This document shows positions 34,438-42,561 of a stretch of 64,000 nucleotides of DNA, in pieces. Below the pieces are notes generated by a model, which saw only the letters and a list, made by a program, of their open reading frames with translations, did not search any database and had not been told where the DNA came from. The stretch comes from Bacillus_AD sp047238185 (GTDB lineage: Bacteria; Bacillota; Bacilli; Bacillales; DSM-1321): contig NZ_JBDFMI010000001.1 in assembly GCF_047238185.1 (NCBI RefSeq), forward strand, positions 2,418,001 through 2,482,000, in the 5' to 3' direction. Each line of letters starts with the position of its first letter. The first letter of the stretch is position 1. Made by a program: the position numbers and the translations under genes.

Positions 34438-35571
34438 TTAACCTCTATTTCCTTTAAATCGCATATAATCCATTAAAAATTCAATAGCCATCGGTATCGC
34501 ATCTTCATTAGGTGTCAATTTGGAGTGGTGTAAACCATATGGCGAATCAACTCCCAGCCAGAACATAAAACCGGGAATTTCTTTCAGCATATAACCAAAA
34601 TCCTCGCCGGTCATGCCTTCTTTTGCTTGAACAAAATCCATGGAAGGATGTTGAGAGGCAAAGGAAACAAATTCATCGGTCAACGATGCTTCATTATATA
34701 CCTGGTAGTACATACAGCCGTAATCAATCGCTGTTTCACATTCAAATCCTGTCGCAATACCTTTAACCAAGTGCTCCAGGCGCTGTTTGACTTTCATCAT
34801 GCTTTCCGGTGATAGCGTACGGATTGTCCCTTCAATCCGGGCTTGTTCGGCAATAATATTCTGTACTGTACCGCCTGTAATTTTGCCGATTGTTATAACA
34901 GCCGAATCGAGCGGGTCTACGTTCCTTGAAATAATGGTTTGCAATTGCCCTACAAGCTGGCAGGCGATGACAATGCTGTCGGTTGTCTGATGGGGATAAG
35001 CTGCATGCCCCCCTTTTCCTTTTATATCTATATATAGTTCAGATGTATTGGCGAATAATAATCCCGGTTTTGTAGCAACTGTACCTACAGGGTACTCCGG
35101 AGCAATATGCAGGCCAACCACCATATCAGGCTTCCATTCCTTCATAATATCCGATTGGAGCATCGGCTCTGCCCCCCCTGGGCCCTCCTCGGCGGGCTGA
35201 AAGAAAAAGACGGCATCATCGTCAATCGGCTCATCAACAATGCCTTTTAAAACACCAAGGGCAATAGCCATATGAAAGTCATGGCCGCAAGCATGCATCC
35301 TGCCATCATGGATCGAATGATAAGGAAGCCCTGTCTGTTCGATAATCGGCAAACCATCTATGTCTGTACGATATCCGATCGTTTTCTCCGGTGCCTTCCC
35401 GTACACCCTTACGAATAGACCCGTTTTCCATTCTTTTATCTCTAGGCGGTCTTTTGGCAAATTACGCAAATAATCCAACAGATATGCCTGTGTTTTAACT
35501 TCTTTAAAACCTAGCTCCGGAATTCTATGTAAGTCCCTTCTTATATCAACGAAAGCATTCGCATTTTCCAT
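34438..35571 (-). CDS. dapL: N-acetyldiaminopimelate deacetylase
   Basis: M20-family metallo-amidohydrolase of 377 residues that removes the acetyl group from N-acetyl-LL-diaminopimelate, late in lysine and peptidoglycan synthesis. Metal-site signatures: GYRTDIDGLPI near residue 65, HACGHDFHMA near 92, FFQPAEEGPGGA near 127 and GLHIAPEYPVG near 153. Ortholog of B. subtilis YkuR by position after dapH. The start has GGGGGG nine bases upstream. Confidence 0.93.
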   Translation of the reverse strand: MENANAFVDIRRDLHRIPELGFKEVKTQAYLLDYLRNLPKDRLEIKEWKTGLFVRVYGKAPEKTIGYRTDIDGLPIIEQTGLPYHSIHDGRMHACGHDFHMAIALGVLKGIVDEPIDDDAVFFFQPAEEGPGGAEPMLQSDIMKEWKPDMVVGLHIAPEYPVGTVATKPGLLFANTSELYIDIKGKGGHAAYPHQTTDSIVIACQLVGQLQTIISRNVDPLDSAVITIGKITGGTVQNIIAEQARIEGTIRTLSPESMMKVKQRLEHLVKGIATGFECETAIDYGCMYYQVYNEASLTDEFVSFASQHPSMDFVQAKEGMTGEDFGYMLKEIPGFMFWLGVDSPYGLHHSKLTPNEDAIPMAIEFLMDYMRFKGNRG

Positions 35572-35675
35572 GAAGATAATCCCCCCGAATTGAAATGTAT
35601 AGATGTATTATAAGGCACCATGCCGGCTTTTACCATCCTATGAAGACCAAGAGACCCATAACCCTGCATAAAGAA

Positions 35676-35703
35676 AAAGGACCGCTGTTGAAAGCAGTCC
35701 TTT
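35676..35703 (-). terminator. Hairpin with T-run between dapH and dapL
   Basis: AAAGGAC / GTCCTTT plus inner GCT/AGC, followed on the minus strand by TTTTTCTTT. Placed inside the presumed operon, so likely partial termination. Confidence 0.65.
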
Positions 35704-35721
35704 GGCGGTCGCCTAACGTAA

Positions 35722-36432
35722 TTAAAGCTGGCGTAGTTCTTGCATGATTTCAGTTTTTGATTTTGTTTTGTCATCGATTTGTTTGATTACCTTGGCAGGA
35801 ATGCCTGCTGCGACGGAATAAGGCGGTATATCCTTTGTCACGACAGCCCCTGCAGCAATAACAGACCCTTTTCCGATCGTTACACCTTCCAATACAACGG
35901 CATTTGCTCCCACCAGAACATCATCTTCAATGACAACCGGCTTTGCAGAAGGCGGCTCGATAACGCCTGCAAGAACAGCTCCGGCACCGATATGGCAGTT
36001 ATTGCGGACCGTTGCTCTTCCGCCCATCACGACATTCATATCAATCATCGTTCCAGAACCGATGACTGCACCGATATTGATGGAAGCTCCCATCATTATA
36101 ACTGCATTTTCTCCAATTTCAACTTGGTCCCGGATGATAGCGCCCGGCTCTATGCGTGCCTTAATACCTTTCAGGTCCAGCATAGGGATTGCAGAATTGC
36201 GGCGGTCGTTTTCAATAACATAATCTTCGATTTGTTCACTGTGCGTATTCAGAGCTTCACTGATATCGGACCATTCTCCGAATAGAACACCTGTATTACC
36301 CGTAATGAACGTTTTTGTTTGTTCGCCAAACGCGAGACCTTCCAAATCTCCTTTTATGTATACTTTTACTGGCGTCGATTTTTTTGCATTGGCAATATAC
36401 GAAATAATTTCGCGTGCATCTACCATTTTCAT
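35722..36432 (-). CDS. dapH: Tetrahydrodipicolinate N-acetyltransferase
   Basis: Left-handed beta-helix acetyltransferase of 236 residues: acetyl-CoA-dependent acetylation of tetrahydrodipicolinate, the committing step of the acetylated DAP branch. The N-terminal domain (YIKGDLEGLAFGE) is followed by hexapeptide repeats (VIMMGASINIGAVIG onward) and a C-terminal coil. Matches B. subtilis YkuQ in length and start. With dapL and patA in the same window, three steps of the branch are present. Confidence 0.95.
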   Translation of the reverse strand: MKMVDAREIISYIANAKKSTPVKVYIKGDLEGLAFGEQTKTFITGNTGVLFGEWSDISEALNTHSEQIEDYVIENDRRNSAIPMLDLKGIKARIEPGAIIRDQVEIGENAVIMMGASINIGAVIGSGTMIDMNVVMGGRATVRNNCHIGAGAVLAGVIEPPSAKPVVIEDDVLVGANAVVLEGVTIGKGSVIAAGAVVTKDIPPYSVAAGIPAKVIKQIDDKTKSKTEIMQELRQL

Positions 36433-36519
36433 TGTCTTTCCTCCCTTTTGAAGTCTGAAAAAATACTAATGATTACTTTACCAAACTAAACAGCGATTAA
36501 CAAGCAAAATTATCCTTAG

Positions 36520-37407
36520 TTATTCAAGTTCCGATTCTTTTATATATTCTTGTACAATCTCTACAAAAGCCTGAACCTGCTGAAGTTGAAATGACTTTTC
36601 GTACCCCAGCAGCCAAGTGTCCCGTTCAAGGTTGTCATGGTGGTCATCGTAGAGCGGAATTTTGTAAATGTTCTTGGCGTCATGGTTTTGAATCGTTATT
36701 GCCGGAAGAATTGCATACCCAATTCCGTTTAGCGCCATTTGCTTGCATGTCTCTATTTGGTCTACTACAATCGTCCTTTTAGGAACGCTTTGAAAGTGCC
36801 TGATCCACCAATCCTGGATTTCTTGATAATAATTGGAATCACTTTTAAATTGGATAAAAGGCCTATTCGTCTCAAGTACTTGTTCAAGCTTATTCATCTC
36901 CGTATCGACGAGATATAGCTTATCCTTAAAGAGATGGTGGCGGACTCCCTTCCAATCGGGAGTCCCCCTAATGATGCCGATATGGACGGTATCGTCATAC
37001 AAGGATTTAAGGATTTCACTGCTCCAGCCTGTAACCAATGAAATCTTAGCATGGGGATAGGTATTGACGTATTTTTTCAGCACCTTAGGCAGCCAATTTT
37101 GTCCGACGATGGTTGCGCAGGCTATTTTCAAGGTTCCATATACTTTATTATCCATTGCCTGTATTTCTTCATGGACTTTTTCTTCCTGTTCAAGTACTCT
37201 GTTCGCTAAATCAATGATGGTTTCCCCTGCCGGTGTCAATGTCAAGCCTTTTTGGGACCGTACAAAGATTTTCGTCCGCCAATCCTTCTCTATACTTTGG
37301 AGACGCTGCGACAATGCCGGCTGCGAGACAAATAAACGCTCAGCCGCTTTCCGCATGTTCATTTCCTGCGCCAGGACAGACAGTAATTGATATTCTGAAT
37401 TGCTCAT
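36520..37407 (-). CDS. ccpC: CcpC, LysR-type regulator of TCA branch genes
   Basis: LysR transcription factor of 295 residues. N-terminal winged helix-turn-helix (RKAAERLFVSQPALSQRLQS) and a periplasmic-binding-like effector domain. The match to B. subtilis CcpC, the citrate-responsive repressor of citZ and citB, is close throughout (VTGWSSEILKSLYDD, VDQIETCKQMALNGIGYAIL). Monocistronic. Confidence 0.92.
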   Translation of the reverse strand: MSNSEYQLLSVLAQEMNMRKAAERLFVSQPALSQRLQSIEKDWRTKIFVRSQKGLTLTPAGETIIDLANRVLEQEEKVHEEIQAMDNKVYGTLKIACATIVGQNWLPKVLKKYVNTYPHAKISLVTGWSSEILKSLYDDTVHIGIIRGTPDWKGVRHHLFKDKLYLVDTEMNKLEQVLETNRPFIQFKSDSNYYQEIQDWWIRHFQSVPKRTIVVDQIETCKQMALNGIGYAILPAITIQNHDAKNIYKIPLYDDHHDNLERDTWLLGYEKSFQLQQVQAFVEIVQEYIKESELE

Positions 37408-37494
37408 TCTGATCCCTCATCCATTCTTTTAAACGTAATGGTTTACCCAAAATGTATTATACGTTTTTTAATCTGTTGTTTCATGCATGTGAAC

Positions 37495-37524
37495 AAAAAA
37501 GAGCCTGCTTACTGCAAGACTCTT
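37495..37524 (-). terminator. Terminator of darB
   Basis: AAGAG / CTCTT plus inner TGC/GCA pairing, T-run on the minus strand, 13 bp after the darB stop. Confidence 0.65.
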
Positions 37525-37537
37525 GATTCTACATTTT

Positions 37538-37975
37538 TCAATTGGCAAGAAGCTGTTTCTGGAACTCTTTCAAAAGAGCTCTTCTCGTTAAAATACCTTC
37601 GAATACCCCGTCTTCATCCTCCACACAAACAAAAGGATGGTCTATCAGTTTCTTCAATCCTGTTTTGACTGTATCAGTCAAGCGCAATCGGGGAATATCG
37701 GGATTCATTACATCACTTACTTTCAACTCTTCCAATTTCTCGAATTCAATTCTTTCCAACCCGAGAATAGCATCCATAATCATCGGCGAACTGATCAAGC
37801 CGTATAATTTGAAATGGGGATCTAATACAGGTATGGCTGTATATCCGCTTTTCGTAAGAACCAACAAACCATGTTCCAAATTGTTGGCGATTTGCACATG
37901 TGCAACTTTTTCGGCTGAAATAACATAACTCTCGATAGATGTGGAAAGCAGTTCATTGTTATTACATGTAAGCAT
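37538..37975 (-). CDS. darB: DarB (YkuL), CBS-domain c-di-AMP receptor
   Basis: Two tandem CBS domains in 145 residues and little else. The HGLLVLTKSGYTAIPVLDP and GLERIEFEKLEELKVSDVM stretches are close to B. subtilis DarB. There, apo-DarB activates the stringent-response enzyme Rel and pyruvate carboxylase, and c-di-AMP blocks both. pycA lies 35 kb away in this window. Replaces the old YkuL hypothetical annotation. Confidence 0.92.
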   Translation of the reverse strand: MLTCNNNELLSTSIESYVISAEKVAHVQIANNLEHGLLVLTKSGYTAIPVLDPHFKLYGLISSPMIMDAILGLERIEFEKLEELKVSDVMNPDIPRLRLTDTVKTGLKKLIDHPFVCVEDEDGVFEGILTRRALLKEFQKQLLAN

Positions 37976-38057
37976 ACGATTACTCCTACTCTTATACTCA
38001 GTATTTTCTTCTTTTACTTATTTTAACAATTACTCATGCTGCCTGCATCCTAAATGC

Positions 38058-38183
38058 TTAGTTATTATTCTTCTGTTTCTCAAGTAACTTACGGATTGCG
38101 ACTAGTTCATTCTTTGTTGACATCAGTTCAGCAAGACCTAGCAACATGATAAACAACATGATAATCATCAGAAGTATCTGCAA
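38058..38183 (-). CDS. 41-residue single-pass membrane microprotein
   Basis: TTG start at 38183 with AAGGTGGG seven bases upstream. One membrane helix (ILLMIIMLFIMLLGLAEL) is followed by a charged cytoplasmic tail (STKNELVAIRKLLEKQKNNN). A consensus-spaced sigma-A promoter lies 83 bases upstream. B. subtilis carries ykuK and ykzF between ykuJ and ykuL; neither is present here. The helix-plus-coiled-tail design resembles small membrane adaptors (inference); no family recognised. Confidence 0.55.
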   Translation of the reverse strand: MQILLMIIMLFIMLLGLAELMSTKNELVAIRKLLEKQKNNN

Positions 38184-38265
38184 AAATGGACCCACCTTTT
38201 TCTTCAATTCATTGATCCGGGTGTATCAACATGTTGCTTTTCTCTTCCAGTTAAAATACATACTT

Positions 38266-38294
38266 AGTATACATACCATCCATCCAAACGGCAA
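38266..38294 (-). promoter_or_regulatory. Sigma-A promoter of the 41-codon gene
   Basis: TTGCCG, 17-bp spacer, TATACT on the minus strand; good match to consensus at the optimal spacing. Confidence 0.6.
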
Positions 38295-38419
38295 GCATAC
38301 ACTACACAATCAAATACAATAAATCCCACAACGACAACGTATAAAACCTTCAAATCCTTCATCTTTTTTGTGCGGAATTATTGTGTAAATGCCGAATCCA
38401 ACACCCAGTAGGATGCGCC

Positions 38420-38446
38420 AAAAAAAGAGCCCCCTTAGGGACTCTT
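38420..38446 (-). terminator. Terminator overlapping the ykuJ stop
   Basis: AAGAG-CCC / GGG-CTCTT hairpin with seven T on the minus strand; the stop codon of ykuJ is in the stem. Confidence 0.75.
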
Positions 38447-38684
38447 ACGCGTTCAATAAATCAAAGATTTCAATCGTAATCATATCGATATTATCGAATT
38501 GATACTTGGACGACTTGCCTTTTTCATCATATACTTCAAGCTCGTACATAGCCGTTTTATTAAAGTACGTAACTTGGCATTTTTTCACGCCATCTATTTC
38601 AAAAAAACGCTGCGCTGTTTCAGTTTCCTTCGCTTGTTCCTGAAGGTTTAATAGTCTTGTTATGATGCCTTGTAATTGAGTCAT
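38445..38684 (-). CDS. ykuJ: YkuJ, DUF1797 protein
   Basis: 79-residue soluble protein starting MTQLQGIITRLLNLQEQAKE, with the core VTYFNKTAMYELEVYDEKGK and an acidic end. Matches B. subtilis YkuJ (structure known, function unknown). The ATG at 38684 is used because AAAGGAG lies eight bases upstream. Confidence 0.9.
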   Translation of the reverse strand: MTQLQGIITRLLNLQEQAKETETAQRFFEIDGVKKCQVTYFNKTAMYELEVYDEKGKSSKYQFDNIDMITIEIFDLLNA

Positions 38685-38854
38685 TATAGCATCTCCTTTC
38701 AATATGTAACAGAATTCCTACCAGTATGTTTCACTATAACATAAGTTCTTATGCCAGTGCCATGCCTAAGTATATTCTGAAAGTTTTAAAATCCATTTAC
38801 TTAATCCTTCATGGCGCTTACAATAGGTACAAAACCTAGGATAGGGGGATTTCT

Positions 38855-39802
38855 ATGAATTTTGCACAACAAATTAATAGTACAATGTATTCCATTGATT
38901 GTCACGATTTAGGCCGAAAAAAAAGGACAGGCTGTTATGTCCTGATGGATGGGAATAGCGCCACACTGATTGAAACGTCTGCTAGCCCTTCCATCCCTTA
39001 CATTTTGCAAGGGTTGAACGAATTATCAATAGACCTTGAACAGATTAGCCGGATTATTGTCACTCACATCCATCTTGACCATGCCGGCGGAGCAGGATTA
39101 TTGCTGCAGCAGTGCCCAAATGCCACTCTAATCGTCCATCCTAAAGGAGCACACCATTTGCATGAGCCTTCCAGACTAATAGCAGGGGCGCGAGCCGTAT
39201 ACGGCGAGGATTTCGATTCATTATTCAAACCGATTGTTCCCATACCTGAAAATCGGATAAAAACGGCTGACCATGGTGAACATCTTGTATTGGCAGGCCG
39301 CACTCTGACATTTTATCATACCCCAGGCCATGCCAACCACCACATTTCCATCTATGACTCTTTTTCAAAAGGAATATTCACAGGCGATACTTGCGGCATT
39401 TTCTATCAAGAGGGACAAAAAGAGGCACTTGTTCTCCCAACCACATCGCCAAATCAATTCGATCCGGATGCTATGCTGAAGTCAATCGACCTTTATGAAG
39501 ATTTAAAGGCTGAAGTTCTTTATTTTGGTCATTTCGGCGCCTGTGACACTCCTTCTGAGGCTTATGCGCAAATGAGGCATTATGTACCGCTTTTTGTGGA
39601 ATGCGGAAAAAAGGCGCAATCACAAACATCAGTTATGAGCGATCAACTCGTATTGCTTCAATCCCTTTTGTTCGAACTGATTTCTCCACGTCTGAAAGAA
39701 ATGGGGATTACAAGAAGCGATTCGCTATTTTCCCTTTTGGAGTTGGACTTTAAAGTGTCAGCAATGGGAATCATGGATATGTTGTCGAAGAAGCGCCATT
39801 AA
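38855..39802 (+). CDS. Metallo-beta-lactamase-fold hydrolase
   Basis: 315-residue MBL-fold enzyme. THIHLDHAGGAG supplies the first metal ligands (HxHxDH), HTPGHANHH and FTGDTCGIF the next, and YFGHFG the last. No beta-CASP or rhodanese domain. The C-terminal 90 residues are helical. Substrate unknown; glyoxalase II-like or lactonase-like activity is possible. SD AGGGGG six bases before the ATG. Divergent from ykuJ; a glutaredoxin-like gene follows. Confidence 0.82.
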   Translation: MNFAQQINSTMYSIDCHDLGRKKRTGCYVLMDGNSATLIETSASPSIPYILQGLNELSIDLEQISRIIVTHIHLDHAGGAGLLLQQCPNATLIVHPKGAHHLHEPSRLIAGARAVYGEDFDSLFKPIVPIPENRIKTADHGEHLVLAGRTLTFYHTPGHANHHISIYDSFSKGIFTGDTCGIFYQEGQKEALVLPTTSPNQFDPDAMLKSIDLYEDLKAEVLYFGHFGACDTPSEAYAQMRHYVPLFVECGKKAQSQTSVMSDQLVLLQSLLFELISPRLKEMGITRSDSLFSLLELDFKVSAMGIMDMLSKKRH

Positions 39803-39872
39803 GTCAAAGATACCCATTACATATGCTGTATAAGGTATACTATTCATATATTGTTATAACTAGGAGGCAAAT

Positions 39873-40115
39873 ATGCACACAGTTGTCCTTTACACACAAC
39901 CTTCCTGTCCGCCATGCGAATTTACAAAGTTGTTTCTAAAAGAACACGGCGTTTCCTTTGAAGAGAAAAATATCTCGAGGGATTCCAAGGCGAAGAAAGT
40001 AATGATGAATCAATATAACGCGTTTTCTACACCCGTCATCGTGATTGATGAAGAGCCGATCATCGGTTTTGACCAAGAACGGATCGAGCAGCTTTTAGGA
40101 TTGAAAAATATATAA
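39873..40115 (+). CDS. Glutaredoxin-like redox protein
   Basis: 80-residue NrdH/glutaredoxin-fold protein with active site QPSCPPCEFTK (CPPC), cis-Pro segment STPVIVIDEE and ending GFDQERIEQLLGL. Cytoplasmic; likely reduces protein disulfides or mixed thiols. Lies 70 bp after the MBL-fold gene, probably co-transcribed, and ends in a terminator. SD AGGAGG directly upstream. Confidence 0.85.
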   Translation: MHTVVLYTQPSCPPCEFTKLFLKEHGVSFEEKNISRDSKAKKVMMNQYNAFSTPVIVIDEEPIIGFDQERIEQLLGLKNI

Positions 40116-40133
40116 ATGATCCTTAAATCAGTT

Positions 40134-40160
40134 AGGGGACGCCATTAGATGGCGTCCCCT
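40134..40160. terminator. Bidirectional terminator after the glutaredoxin gene
   Basis: AGGGGACGCCA / TGGCGTCCCCT with a 5-base loop. Confidence 0.88.
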
Positions 40161-40182
40161 GTCTTTTCATTCCAAATAATGT

Positions 40183-41385
40183 TCAAAAAATATCATGCTC
40201 ATACAGATATTCATAGGAAATATCAATGAAAAGATACTCGTTTTCGTTGACCGGAATGGAAAAAGTCCTGATTGTTTGTGCAATTTCAATGTCACTGTAC
40301 GAATCTGAAAGAAATCCTTCCTGGTCGTTCCTCATTTTAATAATAGTCTTCAGGAAATATGGCCGCCAGCTCCAGTTTTTCTCCATATGGTCCATTTGAG
40401 CTACCCATCCATCCTTAGTTTTCAAAATATTGGGCGACCGTTGAAATCCATCCTCATCGCAAACGTACAGCCTGAATGAACAATGTTCAATGGATTGGGC
40501 CAATTCCATCAACAAAGGGACATCGCTGCTTGTTGGCCGATATTTATGGATAGTCCGCTCAAGGTCCAATTGAAGCTTTTTCTTCTCATCATACTTTTTT
40601 TCAAGACTAATTTTTTCCGAATCAATGAAACGATGGCACTCCGTTTTGAACCACTTTTTTAGTGCATCTCTCCTAATAGGCTGGTGTGCCGGTTCAGCGA
40701 GATAGAATCCTTGATAGTACCGGCCTCCATGCCTCCATGCATATTGCAGCTGATACACGGTTTCGATATTTTCGAATAATAGCGTGGCACCCATTTTCCG
40801 TGAAAGTTTTCCTAAAATGGCAACTGTGTCGGCGAACGAATCCCACGATTGAAGATTAAGATGATGAAGGCTTACTTTCAGAATTTGGGGCGATAATGAA
40901 GTAATCCGGTCAAGATGGCTCTCTATCGCTAAGTGATCAACCGCAATTTTAATCCCATAGGTTTGATAATACGTCAATAAATGCTGCAGGCTTCTTATTT
41001 CATCCGGAAAATCCTTTTCAGATAATTCCAATACAATCCGGTGCAGTTTATCTTCAGGAATATACCGCTTTATAATATCAAGGAGATCCTCCCCGTGATC
41101 AAGAAGCATGAATGATGGATTCCGGTTAATAAAAATGAAACATTCATCCTCCGAATTTGCCAGCATAGCCAGCGCCTTCTCCAAGACTGCATTATCAACA
41201 TCTATACGGTACTCTTCAGGTATACTATGGTCGCTGAAAAAAGGCCCAAGACTTTCAACTCCTTTTTCGCTCCTATATCTGCCCAAAATTTCATACCCAA
41301 CGACAACGTGCTCATCTGCGCTGAATATCGGCTGCAAGAAAGGCTCAATCTGATCATAGTTTGTCAGCACTTCCATTGGATCCAT
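40183..41385 (-). CDS. ykuI: YkuI, EAL-domain c-di-GMP-binding protein
   Basis: 400 residues: N-terminal EAL domain (YEILGRY in place of EAL, then VLELSEKDF and KIAVDHLAIES) and a C-terminal PAS-like domain (YVCDEDGFQRS, NWSWRPYFLKTI). B. subtilis YkuI binds c-di-GMP, and its crystal structure shows this two-domain form; in vitro hydrolysis has not been clear. The ATG at 41385 is used (GGGGTGG five bases upstream). Proposed role: second-messenger sensing. Confidence 0.9.
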   Translation of the reverse strand: MDPMEVLTNYDQIEPFLQPIFSADEHVVVGYEILGRYRSEKGVESLGPFFSDHSIPEEYRIDVDNAVLEKALAMLANSEDECFIFINRNPSFMLLDHGEDLLDIIKRYIPEDKLHRIVLELSEKDFPDEIRSLQHLLTYYQTYGIKIAVDHLAIESHLDRITSLSPQILKVSLHHLNLQSWDSFADTVAILGKLSRKMGATLLFENIETVYQLQYAWRHGGRYYQGFYLAEPAHQPIRRDALKKWFKTECHRFIDSEKISLEKKYDEKKKLQLDLERTIHKYRPTSSDVPLLMELAQSIEHCSFRLYVCDEDGFQRSPNILKTKDGWVAQMDHMEKNWSWRPYFLKTIIKMRNDQEGFLSDSYSDIEIAQTIRTFSIPVNENEYLFIDISYEYLYEHDIF

Positions 41386-41505
41386 GTCGACCACCCCGAA
41401 CATTGGTATTTGGAACAATTATACCACTGTTTCTCAAACTAGTTAAAAAATTCAACTTAGTTCACACTATATTTCTAATTCGGAGCGGAAATGGATGCCT
41501 ACACT

Positions 41506-42276
41506 TTAAAACGGACGTTGATTCAACCAACTGCCGCCATCCAACGTAATGCATTCCCCGTTCAGATAGGCTGCCTGGTCAGAAAGCATGAATGCAGCCA
41601 ATTGGGCAATTTCCTCAGGCTTGCCCAGTCTTCCGAGCGGCACACTGTCCAATGTCATCTTGGCAGCGGCTTCACTTTCCCACAGCTTGGCTGCGCCGCC
41701 GGTGCGTTCTATCGGACCGGGAGCCATGGCATTGACCCTAATTCCATACTTACGCCCCCATTCCACCGCCAATGTCCTTGTAAGCGCCAGGACGCCAGCC
41801 TTAGCGCTTGCTGAATGAACAACACCAGGGCCGGCATCCCAAGCATATGTAGCTACCATATTCAACATAGCTCCTTTCACGCCATTAGCAATCATATACT
41901 TCCCGACTGCACTGCTACAGTAAAAGGTCCCATTCAAAACGATATCTATAACGGATTTCCATCCATTCGGAGATAATTCCTCTGCTGCACAAATAAAATT
42001 ACCTGCCGCATTATTCACCAGAAAATCAATCGTTCCGAACTCTGCCGCTGTCTTTTCAACCATCGCTTGGACATGCTCAACATTTCTTACGTCCATCTGG
42101 AAAGGGATCACTTTTCCATTCGGGTGTTCGATTTCTTTAATGGCAGATTGCAGCCGCTCTTCATTTCTTCCTGTAATGACGACGTTTCCTCCCAATTCGA
42201 CGAAATGCTTCGCCATATATTTACCCATCCCGCTTGAACCGCCAGTAATAATTGCAACTTTATTTTTCATCTTCAT
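41506..42276 (-). CDS. fadH: FadH, 2,4-dienoyl-CoA reductase (SDR)
   Basis: Short-chain dehydrogenase of 256 residues needed for beta-oxidation of unsaturated fatty acids with even-position double bonds. NADPH-binding TGGSSGMG at residues 11-18, NNAAGNF near 89 and PGPIERTGGA near 187 match B. subtilis FadH (YkuF). In B. subtilis it is followed by fadG; here no fadG is seen. A FadR-like operator sits just upstream of the SD. Confidence 0.93.
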   Translation of the reverse strand: MKMKNKVAIITGGSSGMGKYMAKHFVELGGNVVITGRNEERLQSAIKEIEHPNGKVIPFQMDVRNVEHVQAMVEKTAAEFGTIDFLVNNAAGNFICAAEELSPNGWKSVIDIVLNGTFYCSSAVGKYMIANGVKGAMLNMVATYAWDAGPGVVHSASAKAGVLALTRTLAVEWGRKYGIRVNAMAPGPIERTGGAAKLWESEAAAKMTLDSVPLGRLGKPEEIAQLAAFMLSDQAAYLNGECITLDGGSWLNQRPF

Positions 42277-42289
42277 TTCCCCCTTTTAA

Positions 42290-42307
42290 TAAATGAATCG
42301 TCATTCA
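42290..42307. promoter_or_regulatory. FadR-type operator at fadH
   Basis: TAAATGAATCGTCATTCA matches 16 of 18 positions of the B. subtilis FadR box TGAATGAMTANTCATTCA, 13 bases upstream of the fadH start codon. Placement predicts repression relieved by long-chain acyl-CoA. Confidence 0.7.
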
Positions 42308-42525
42308 TTTATTTTACCATTTTTGCTCATCATTTTCTATTTTTACCTGTTATAGAATTACATTTTCTTGAAGGAGTGTTTCAAGCATCAAGCAAAAAGG
42401 ATTAAAAACAGAATTCACATGTTCCTATGTCTTGTTTGGGCAATAAAGAATTTAGCATCAGTGTCAAACAGTTTTTTTCAACAGCCGCTGTATGCGTTTT
42501 AACTCCATAAGCTTTCCTATTTCGC

Positions 42526-42555
42526 AAAAAAGCACGCCCTGTAAAGGCGTGCTTT
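42526..42555. terminator. Terminator of the SLC13 permease gene
   Basis: AAAGCACGCC / GGCGTGCTTT with an 8-base loop; A-tract on the + strand gives a T-run for minus-strand transcription. Confidence 0.85.
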
Positions 42556-42561
42556 CATTCA

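Noticed and set aside
38263..38377. 32-codon minus-strand frame upstream of the 41-codon membrane gene
   Set aside because: Hydrophobic frame but without an SD, and its end overlaps the promoter of the 41-codon gene.
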